Shown here: one piece after another, positions 16,716 to 23,593 of the stretch | Position numbering within the stretch: the first letter of the stretch is position 1 | How the letters are laid out: every line of letters starts with the position of its first letter | IMG/VR virus record: IMGVR_UViG_3300024262_000226 | Location: 1-24,711 of that record | Strand: one strand, 5' to 3' | Length of the DNA stretch: 24,711 bases | Source of the DNA: a virus | Translations under genes and position numbers: made by a program | The notes under the pieces: generated by a model | Databases searched by the model: none | What the model was told of the DNA's origin: nothing | The model's input: the letters and a program-made list of their open reading frames with translations, nothing else

Positions 16716-18101
16716 ATGATAAGAATGTCAAATGAAAAAAATTTTGGTTATCTTGGGAATACCTTCCAGATACAACTACTTAATAATATCGTACTTTACA
16801 AGGATTTTGCGGCTTCTATAGTTGACGTTATTGAACCAAAATACTTCGACAATCAATATTTTAAATTGGTGATGCAGATTATTAAGGAGTATTATATAAA
16901 GTATGAGCATACACCCTCTTACAATACGTTAGAACAACTTGTTAAATCTGAAGTATCCTCACCTATGGCTCAAAAAATGGTGTTGGATATGGTAGAACAA
17001 GTCAAAGAAGCACCCGATGGAGGTGAGAGCTTTGTACAAGAGAAATCTTTAAAATTCTGTAAACAACAAGAACTACAAAAGGTTATGGTTAAGGCTCAAA
17101 AAATCATCGATAAGGGTGATTTTGAGAGTTACGACCACCTTGAGGAAATGGTCAGAGAGGCTCTACAGGTGGGGGAAATTGATGCGGGAACTGCAGACGT
17201 TTTTGCTAATCTTGACGATGTATTAGAAGAAGATTTTAGACATCCAATCCCTATGGGTATTGACGGAATAGACAATCTTTTAAAAGGTGGTATGGCTAAG
17301 GGTGAATTAGGTGTTATATTGGCACCTACTGGGGTTGGTAAATCTACACTACTTACAAAAATTTCTAACCATGCATTTAACTTAGGATATAACGTACTTC
17401 AAATATTTTTTGAAGATAATCCCAAAATTATTCAAAGGAAGCACATTACACTTTGGACTGAAATTGCTCCTGATTTACTTTCTTTACATAAAGATAAAGT
17501 CATGAAAAAAGTTCAGGATATTAAAGAAAATGCACCAAACAAGTTAATATTAAAAAAATTACCTTCTGATACGTTAACTATGAGTCAGATTAAAAATCAA
17601 ATTCGTAAAATGATAGCGGAGGGTAATAAACTTGATATGGTAGTTTTGGATTATATTGATTGTGTTGTTCCTGATAAAAATTTAGGTGATGAATGGAAAA
17701 GTGAGGGTTCGGTTATGAGAGGATTTGAGGCTATGTGTCACGAGTTAGACTTGGTTGGGTGGACAGCAACACAAGGTAATAGAAGTTCAATCTCTTCTGA
17801 AGTAGTGACCACAGACCAAATGGGAGGTTCAATTAAAAAGGCTCAGGTTGGTCACGTTATTATATCCGTAGCTAAATCTTTACAACAAAAAGAAATGAAC
17901 TTGGCAACTATTGCAATAACGAAATCCCGTATCGGTAAAGACGGTATTGTATTTGAAAACTGTAAGTTCGATAATGAGATGTTGGTTATAGATACCGAAC
18001 AAAGTGTTACTTTCTTAGGTTTAGAGGAACAGAAAGTAGAGAAGAATAAAGTAAGAATTAAGGAGCTCCTTGACAGAAGGCAGCAAAAGGAGACGAAATA
18101 A
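16716..18101 (+). CDS. gp41: DnaB-family replicative helicase (gp41-like)
   Basis: This 461-aa hexameric 5'-3' helicase unwinds DNA ahead of the phage replisome. The N-terminal helical domain (residues about 12-110) corresponds to the DnaB/gp41 N-domain used for primase and loader contacts. A linker follows, then a RecA-like core opening with the DnaB signature IPMGIDGIDNLLKGGMAKGE. Walker A is LAPTGVGKST (202-211), the catalytic Glu is probably Glu233 in FFEDNP, and Walker B is MVVLDYID (308-315, Asp312). Further on are TQGNR (352-356, Gln sensor) and KSRIGKDG (403-410) near the arginine-finger region. The length matches T4 gp41 (475 aa). Met4 at 16725 is an equally good start. No primase gene is adjacent in this window, and no primase domain is visible in this protein. 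Confidence 0.92.
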   Translation: MIRMSNEKNFGYLGNTFQIQLLNNIVLYKDFAASIVDVIEPKYFDNQYFKLVMQIIKEYYIKYEHTPSYNTLEQLVKSEVSSPMAQKMVLDMVEQVKEAPDGGESFVQEKSLKFCKQQELQKVMVKAQKIIDKGDFESYDHLEEMVREALQVGEIDAGTADVFANLDDVLEEDFRHPIPMGIDGIDNLLKGGMAKGELGVILAPTGVGKSTLLTKISNHAFNLGYNVLQIFFEDNPKIIQRKHITLWTEIAPDLLSLHKDKVMKKVQDIKENAPNKLILKKLPSDTLTMSQIKNQIRKMIAEGNKLDMVVLDYIDCVVPDKNLGDEWKSEGSVMRGFEAMCHELDLVGWTATQGNRSSISSEVVTTDQMGGSIKKAQVGHVIISVAKSLQQKEMNLATIAITKSRIGKDGIVFENCKFDNEMLVIDTEQSVTFLGLEEQKVEKNKVRIKELLDRRQQKETK

Positions 18102-18127
18102 TAAACCCTTTTTAAAGTAGTGTAAAT

Positions 18128-19408
18128 ATGGAAAGTTTGATTGATAAGATTGAAAGAGATAATCGTTATGTAGTTAAGAGAAGTGGGGCTAAGGTCACAT
18201 TTAAACTTGAAAAAATGGAGAATGCCATTTTAAAAGCAATGAAGAGTATTGAAAAAGTGGACGAGGAGATGGCTGAGAAAATTGCAAGGTTATCCACAAA
18301 GGCTCTTTTTAGAAATAATAAAGATAGGGTTCCTCATGTCGATGAAATCCACGATATGGTGGAGAATAAATTAATGGATAACGGTCTAAATGATGTAGCT
18401 AAAGAATATATTATTTACCGTTCTAAAAGTAGACCAAACATCTTCTCAAAGAGAACCAACCTAAAACCCTATGAATACCCTAATTTAAACGAGTATGTTG
18501 ACGCTATTAGACATTCTTATTGGGTACATACTGAATTTAACTTTACTTCCGATATACAGGACTATAAGGTCCATTTAAATGAGGAAGAAAAATCCGCAGT
18601 AGAGAGAGCTATGTTAGCAATTTCACAAATTGAAATCGCGGTTAAATCTTTTTGGGGTGACATATATAAGAGAATGCCAAAACCTGAAATAGGTAATGTT
18701 GGAGCGACCTTCGCGGAATCAGAAGTTAGACACGCGGATGCATATTCACACCTAGTTCAACTGCTGGGATTAAACGGTGAATTTGAAAACTTACTTGAAG
18801 TTCCCGCGATTAGGAGAAGGATTAAATATTTAGAAAAATCTATAACAAACTCTAAAGCGGTAGAAAACAAAGAGTATTTTGAGTCTATTGTGTTGTTTTC
18901 TATGTTTATTGAGAACGTATCATTATTTTCTCAGTTTTTGGTTATTATGTCGTTTAATAAACATAAAAACAAATTAAAGGGAATAAGTAATGCCGTAGAA
19001 GCTACCTCTAAAGAGGAAAATATACACGCGGAATTCGGATTTGAGTTGGTCAATTTAATAAAAAGTGAAAACCCTGATTGGTGGACTGAAGAGTTGGTTG
19101 AAGACCTTATAATCTCTACTCAGGAGGCGTATGAGGCGGAAGAAGAAGTGGTAAATTGGATTTTTGAGAAAGGAGATTTAGATTTCCTAACTAAAAAACA
19201 AACATTGGAGTTTATTAAGAACAGATTTAACGTATCTTTAAATTCAATAGGTATTGATAGTATCTTTGAAGTTAACGATACTATATTAGAGACAACAGAA
19301 TGGTTTGACGATGAGATTTTAACTACAAAACATACGGACTTTTTTAATAAGAGAAGTATTAATTATAGTAAAAAGTCTAAATCAATTACATCAAACGATT
19401 TATTTTAA
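18128..19408 (+). CDS. nrdB: Class I ribonucleotide reductase small subunit with N-terminal ATP-cone
   Basis: The 426-aa radical-generating subunit works with the next gene to make dNTPs. The ferritin-like core carries a complete metal-ligand set by alignment to E. coli NrdB: Glu169, Glu199, His202, Glu262, Glu297, His300. The radical tyrosine is Tyr206 (ESEVRHADAY). The C-terminus ends in SNDLF, an acidic-aromatic tail of the type that docks on NrdA. The unusual part is the N-terminus: residues about 14-105 (YVVKRSGAKVTF, then HVDEIHDMVENKLM and VAKEYIIYRSK) are an ATP-cone, the nucleotide-binding on/off domain normally found on NrdA. Typical NrdB proteins are about 320-390 aa and lack it. 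Cone-bearing NrdB was characterised in the flavobacterium Leeuwenhoekiella blandensis. The gene sits 26 bases after the helicase gene and 16 bases before nrdA. Subunit identity is certain; the regulatory role is inferred from the family. Confidence 0.95.
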   Translation: MESLIDKIERDNRYVVKRSGAKVTFKLEKMENAILKAMKSIEKVDEEMAEKIARLSTKALFRNNKDRVPHVDEIHDMVENKLMDNGLNDVAKEYIIYRSKSRPNIFSKRTNLKPYEYPNLNEYVDAIRHSYWVHTEFNFTSDIQDYKVHLNEEEKSAVERAMLAISQIEIAVKSFWGDIYKRMPKPEIGNVGATFAESEVRHADAYSHLVQLLGLNGEFENLLEVPAIRRRIKYLEKSITNSKAVENKEYFESIVLFSMFIENVSLFSQFLVIMSFNKHKNKLKGISNAVEATSKEENIHAEFGFELVNLIKSENPDWWTEELVEDLIISTQEAYEAEEEVVNWIFEKGDLDFLTKKQTLEFIKNRFNVSLNSIGIDSIFEVNDTILETTEWFDDEILTTKHTDFFNKRSINYSKKSKSITSNDLF

Positions 19409-19424
19409 AAAGATATTATTAAAA

Positions 19425-21131
19425 ATGAAAAATAGAGAAAATTTCGACTGGATAAATGAGGAGTCCATTACTTTTCTTCGTAGAGGATACCTTAGTGAGG
19501 GAGAAGAGCCTTTAGATAGAATTAAAACTATCGCGGAACACGCTGAAAAGATTTTAGGTATTGATGGTTTTGCTGAAAAGTTTTACGACTATATGGGTAG
19601 AGGGTGGTATTCATTATCTTCTCCAGTATGGGCTAATTTTGGTAAAAAAAGAGGTTTACCTGTAAGTTGTTTTGGTTCTAATATTGGAGACAATATTGAA
19701 TCAATTCTTTACACACAAGCTGAGGTTGGTGAAATGAGTAAGATGGGAGGGGGAACATCAGGATACTTTGGAAACCTTAGAGGTAGAGGTGCTGAAATTA
19801 CAGATAATGGACATGCTCCAGGTGCGGTACACTTCATGAACTTATTCCAAAGTGTTGTGGATAATATATCCCAAGGTTCAACAAGAAGAGGTAGGTTTTC
19901 ACCGTATCTACCTGTTGAGCATCCAGATATTATGGAGTTTTTAGAGATTGGGACAGAAGGGTTCCCAATCCAAGATTTAACACATGCCGTTACCGTAAGT
20001 GATGAATTCATGAAGGAGATGGTTGAGGGTGATAGTGAAAAAAGGGATATTTGGGCAAAAATAATTCAGAGAAGAGGTGAAATTGGTTACCCTTATATTA
20101 TGTTCTCTGACACGATGAATAATAATGCTCCTGAAGTATATAGAGATAATAACGCAAAGATTTATAATTCTAATTTATGTTCTGAAATTGCGCTTCATAA
20201 CTCTGAAGAGGAGTCTTTTGTGTGTGTACTTTCATCTATGAATTTACTTCATTATGATGAGTGGAAAGATACCGACGCAGTTGAAACCATGACCTTTTTC
20301 TTGGACGCAATTGTTAGTGAATTTTTAACTAAGATTGAAAATATTAGAGATGAAGGAACTATAGAGGGTAGACGAGCATTTTTTTATTTAGAAAAGGCTT
20401 ATAATTTTGCTAAAAGACAAAGAGCGTTAGGTTTAGGTGTTTTAGGGTGGCACTCCCTACTACAATCAAAAAATTTACCTTTCGATTCTAAAGATTCCTC
20501 AAAATTAAATATTGAAGTTTTTAAGTTAATAAAAGATAAGTCTTATAAGGCATCATCAGAGCTCGCTGAGATGTTTGGAGAGCCAGAATATCTGAAAGGT
20601 TACGGAAGGAGAAATGTTACTCTAAACGCTATCGCTCCCACTACATCATCAGCATTTATATTAGGTCAAGTTTCACAGTCAATAGAGCCTATATGGTCTA
20701 ACTGTTATGTTAAAGATGTTGCTAAATTAAAAGTAACGATTAAAAATCCAATACTAAAGAAGTTATTAAGTGACTTAGGTAAAGACACTAAAGAAGTTTG
20801 GGATAGTATTAAGAAAAAGGATGGTTCCGCACAGCACTTAGATTTTTTAAGTGATGAACAAAAAGATGTGTTCAGAACATTTGCTGAGGTAAACCAATCG
20901 TCTATTATTAACCAAGCGGGGATAAGACAAGATTATATTGACCAATCACAATCTTTAAATTTAATGGTATCTCCTGATATGCCGACAAAAGATGTGAATA
21001 AGTTATTAATTGATGCATGGAAACTAGGGGTCAAAACTCTATATTACCAACACTCGATGAACTCAGCTCAGGCATTTGCAAGAAAAAAACTTAAACTTAA
21101 CGATTTACAATGTGTTGCTTGTGAAGGATAA
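19425..21131 (+). CDS. nrdA: Class I ribonucleotide reductase large subunit lacking an ATP-cone
   Basis: The 568-aa catalytic subunit reduces ribonucleotides. Active-site features are complete: Cys82 (PVSCFGSN) and Cys267 (ESFVCVLSS) as the redox pair, and Asn250, Cys252 and Glu254 (NLCSEIALH), where Cys252 is the thiyl radical site. Tyr540-Tyr541 (TLYYQHS) are the radical-transfer pair, and the C-terminal CVACEG holds the shuttle cysteines 563 and 566. GTSGYFGNLRGRG matches the phosphate/specificity-site loops. The protein opens almost directly on the catalytic domain (FLRRGYLSEGE at residues 17-27). The roughly 90-residue ATP-cone of E. coli or T4-type NrdA (about 750 aa) is absent, and the overall length is compact. 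The overall activity switch is therefore probably on NrdB. It is the last gene before the terminator at 21136-21165. The start has the AT-rich TATTATTAAAA before ATG and no Shine-Dalgarno sequence. Confidence 0.95.
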   Translation: MKNRENFDWINEESITFLRRGYLSEGEEPLDRIKTIAEHAEKILGIDGFAEKFYDYMGRGWYSLSSPVWANFGKKRGLPVSCFGSNIGDNIESILYTQAEVGEMSKMGGGTSGYFGNLRGRGAEITDNGHAPGAVHFMNLFQSVVDNISQGSTRRGRFSPYLPVEHPDIMEFLEIGTEGFPIQDLTHAVTVSDEFMKEMVEGDSEKRDIWAKIIQRRGEIGYPYIMFSDTMNNNAPEVYRDNNAKIYNSNLCSEIALHNSEEESFVCVLSSMNLLHYDEWKDTDAVETMTFFLDAIVSEFLTKIENIRDEGTIEGRRAFFYLEKAYNFAKRQRALGLGVLGWHSLLQSKNLPFDSKDSSKLNIEVFKLIKDKSYKASSELAEMFGEPEYLKGYGRRNVTLNAIAPTTSSAFILGQVSQSIEPIWSNCYVKDVAKLKVTIKNPILKKLLSDLGKDTKEVWDSIKKKDGSAQHLDFLSDEQKDVFRTFAEVNQSSIINQAGIRQDYIDQSQSLNLMVSPDMPTKDVNKLLIDAWKLGVKTLYYQHSMNSAQAFARKKLKLNDLQCVACEG

Positions 21132-21135
21132 AAAG

Positions 21136-21165
21136 AAAACCTGTCTAAATAGACGGGTTTTTTTT
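21136..21165 (+). terminator. Intrinsic terminator closing the replication/dNTP cassette
   Basis: AAAACCTGTCT (21136-21146) pairs with AGACGGGTTTT (21151-21161), with one G-T pair and an AAAT loop, followed by more T to 21165. It begins 4 bases after the nrdA stop, a standard rho-independent terminator that separates nrdA from the baseplate genes. Confidence 0.93.
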
Positions 21166-21184
21166 ATAAAAATATTATCTTGAA

Positions 21185-21195
21185 TATTTATTGTT
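21185..21195 (+). promoter_or_regulatory. Weak relative of the late motif before gp25
   Basis: TATTTATTGTT lies directly against the ATG at 21196. It shares the TATTTAT half of the motifs at 543, 12255 and 23571, but not the A-rich half or the spacing. Because a terminator lies just upstream, gp25 and gp6 need a promoter in 21166-21195, and this is the best candidate I can see. Confidence 0.25.
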
Positions 21196-21675
21196 ATGGC
21201 GATAAATAAAACATATGGTGTAAAATTTCCATTTACTGAAAGTGTTAATGGAAATTATCTGACTCTTACTAAAAGTGCTGAACAAGAGATAAGAACAGAC
21301 TTACTTCATTTAATATTAACTAGAAAAGGTAGTAGATATTACCTACCTGATTTTGGGACTAGAATATATGAATTTATTTTTGAACCTATGGACGGGCCAA
21401 CATTTGACGCTATAAAGGCAGACATACAAACATCAGTTGATAAGTATATTCCAAACTTACAGATTAATAATGTTTCAATAACACCTTATACTGATGAAGA
21501 TAAAGTTAGTGTCGAAGAGTTAAACACAGAAGACCAGAGTTCTGAATACGAGATGTTCGATATATTTAGAACTGCCGGTGAAGGTGTAAATGAATATACT
21601 GCTAAAGTAAAGATAGACTATTCCATTAAAGACACTACATTTGAAAGTAGAGATTTCATAATAATTAATATTTAA
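21196..21675 (+). CDS. gp25: Baseplate wedge protein, gp25/TssE family
   Basis: The 159-aa protein belongs to the gp25-like family, which in contractile tails sits at the inner baseplate and nucleates the sheath. The family core is clear: an early strand GVKFPF, then a helix EIRTDLLHLILTRKGSRYYL, PDFGTRIYEF and FEPMDG (residues 62-67). The last motif corresponds to the conserved EPR-type element. A helix (FDAIKADIQTSVDKYIP) and strands ending in IIINI close the fold. An acidic stretch at residues about 98-130 is an insertion compared with T4 gp25 (132 aa). It is followed after 5 bases by gp6, the same pairing as in many phage and injection-system clusters, so both are probably co-transcribed and made late. 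Confidence 0.92.
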   Translation: MAINKTYGVKFPFTESVNGNYLTLTKSAEQEIRTDLLHLILTRKGSRYYLPDFGTRIYEFIFEPMDGPTFDAIKADIQTSVDKYIPNLQINNVSITPYTDEDKVSVEELNTEDQSSEYEMFDIFRTAGEGVNEYTAKVKIDYSIKDTTFESRDFIIINI

Positions 21676-21680
21676 ATTAT

Positions 21681-23519
21681 ATGGCTAATCGTAAAATATC
21701 ATATACAGAAAGAGATTTTGAGGGACTAAGGCAGGACCTTATAAACTTTACACGTCAATATTATCCAGAATTAATTGATAATTTTAACGACGCTTCGGTA
21801 TTCTCGGTGTTTTTAGATTTAAATGCTGCGATAGGAGATAACCTAAACTATCATATTGATAGAAGTATACAAGAGACCGTTCTACAATATGCTCAACAAA
21901 AATCTTCAATATATAACATCGCAAGGACATATGGTTTAAAAATACCCGGTAACCGACCTTCAATCGCATTGTTAGATGTTTCGATAACCGTACCCGCATT
22001 TGGGGACCAAGAGGATAGTAGATACTTAGGTGTTATAAGAAGTGGTTCTCAGTTTATAGGTGCTGGACAGATTTTTGAAAACCAAGACAATATAGATTTT
22101 AGTACTCAATATAATAATAGCGGTTTCCCAAATAGAACTAAGATACCAAATTTTGATAGTAATAATAGAATCGTAAATTATACTATAACAAAAAGAGAAG
22201 TTGTAGTAAACGGAGCTACCAAAATATTCAAAAAAACTATTAACAATAACGATGTAAAACCATTCTATGAATTTTTCTTACCTGAAAAAAATGTTATTAG
22301 TATTACCACACTAATACAAAAAGATGGTACATCATACTCAAGCCCGCCGACATACGGAGAATTTATAACCTCACCTGATAAGTGGTATGAGGTAGACGCG
22401 TTAGCTGAAAATACTATATTCATAGAGGACCAAACAAAGGCTTCAGATAAACCTGGAATAAAAGTTGGTAGATATATTGAAACGGAAAATAGATTTATAT
22501 CTGAATATACTCCTGAAGGTTATTGTAAATTAACATTTGGCTCTGCAACTGTTACCGCGGATGACCAATTAGCTCAATTTGCGAGGACAGGAATTCCCTT
22601 GAGATTAGAAAACTATCAGAATAATATATCATTAGGAAAAACAGTTAAGGCGAATACTACACTATTTGTAAAATATAGAATAGGTGGTGGGGTCGGGTCT
22701 AATGTAGGTGTTAACGTTATTACTCAAATTGGTGTAAGTAATTTTGCTGTCACGGGACCGTCACCAAATATTAATCAGAATGTAATACAAAGTCTAAGAT
22801 GTAATAACATAACGGCAGCAATTGGAGGAGGTAATTTACCAACAACCGAAGAGGTACGTAATATGGTAACATATAACTTTGCCGCTCAGAAAAGAGCGGT
22901 AACTGTAAACGATTACAATTCTTTAATACGAACTATGCCGAGTAAATTTGGAGCACCTGCAAAGGCGGCTATAACTGAAGAAGATAATAAGATAAATATT
23001 CAAATACTATCTTACGATAATAGTGGGAATTTAACTAGTAATGTTTCTAACACATTAAAACAAAATATCGCTAACTACTTATCGAATTATAGAATGATAA
23101 ATGATTATATTTCGGTTAAGAGCGCTCAAGTTGTCGACTTAGAGTTTGACTTCTCGATTGCCATGGAATCATCAGAAAATCAAGGACAAGTAATTACTAA
23201 TGTCGTTGACAGTGTTAACTCTTATATGTCACCAGCAACTAACCTACTCGGTAAAAATGTTAATGTATCGGATATCAGAAGAATAATTCAAGATATACCT
23301 GGAGTTAGTACATTGGCCGAAATTAAAATATTTAACAAAACTGGAGGACAATACTCTTCATCTGAAACCTCGCAAAGGTACGTGGATAATAATACAAAAC
23401 AGATTGAATTAATCGACGACACTATATTTGCTCAACCTAATCAGATATATCAAGTTAGATTTCCTGATAAAGATATTAAAGTCAGAATTAAGCTTTTGAA
23501 GAACGTAGACTTCTCTTAA
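21681..23519 (+). CDS. gp6: Baseplate wedge protein, gp6 / baseplate-J family
   Basis: The 612-aa protein fits the gp6/J-like wedge family, which forms the inner ring of the baseplate. The N-terminus has the family pattern: YTERDFEGLRQDLINFTRQY, then NDASVFSVFLDLNAAIGDNL (a membrane-free helical pair) and ARTYGLKIPGNRPS. The middle is beta-rich, and residues about 404-430 (RAVTVNDYNSLIRTMPSKFG) carry the 'R-a-v-t-..D-y' signature of baseplate-J proteins. The C-terminal part has the helix and strands (VNVSDIRRIIQDIPGVSTL) common to this family. Length is close to T4 gp6 (660 aa). It starts 5 bases after gp25 with no Shine-Dalgarno sequence. Wedge assembly in T4 also needs gp53 and gp7; a gp53-type protein is encoded at 5290, and gp7 is not seen in this window. 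Confidence 0.9.
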   Translation: MANRKISYTERDFEGLRQDLINFTRQYYPELIDNFNDASVFSVFLDLNAAIGDNLNYHIDRSIQETVLQYAQQKSSIYNIARTYGLKIPGNRPSIALLDVSITVPAFGDQEDSRYLGVIRSGSQFIGAGQIFENQDNIDFSTQYNNSGFPNRTKIPNFDSNNRIVNYTITKREVVVNGATKIFKKTINNNDVKPFYEFFLPEKNVISITTLIQKDGTSYSSPPTYGEFITSPDKWYEVDALAENTIFIEDQTKASDKPGIKVGRYIETENRFISEYTPEGYCKLTFGSATVTADDQLAQFARTGIPLRLENYQNNISLGKTVKANTTLFVKYRIGGGVGSNVGVNVITQIGVSNFAVTGPSPNINQNVIQSLRCNNITAAIGGGNLPTTEEVRNMVTYNFAAQKRAVTVNDYNSLIRTMPSKFGAPAKAAITEEDNKINIQILSYDNSGNLTSNVSNTLKQNIANYLSNYRMINDYISVKSAQVVDLEFDFSIAMESSENQGQVITNVVDSVNSYMSPATNLLGKNVNVSDIRRIIQDIPGVSTLAEIKIFNKTGGQYSSSETSQRYVDNNTKQIELIDDTIFAQPNQIYQVRFPDKDIKVRIKLLKNVDFS

Positions 23520-23541
23520 TTGAGTTTCATATACTTTTATT

Positions 23542-23593
23542 TAAATAGTTCTAAAATTACTATGAATAACTATTTATCTTAAAAGTAATTTTA
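23542..23593 (+). repeat. Two interleaved inverted repeats before the last gene
   Basis: Pair 1: TAAATAGTT (23542-23550) with AACTATTTA (23568-23576). Pair 2: TAAAATTACT (23552-23561) with AGTAATTTTA (23584-23593). All pairs are perfect. The order left1, left2, right1, right2 cannot form two nested hairpins; it is the topology of an H-type pseudoknot, or of two mutually exclusive hairpins. The last base of pair 2 is the A of the start codon. The region is very AT-rich, so chance is possible. Confidence 0.5.
23571..23584 (+). promoter_or_regulatory. Candidate late promoter or leader motif, third copy
   Basis: TATTTATCTTAAAA lies 8 bases before the start codon at 23593 and differs at only two positions from the 14-mer at 543 and 12255. 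Spacing to the start codon (9, 6 and 8 bases) is similar in the three cases. It overlaps the inverted repeats at 23542-23593. Confidence 0.4.
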
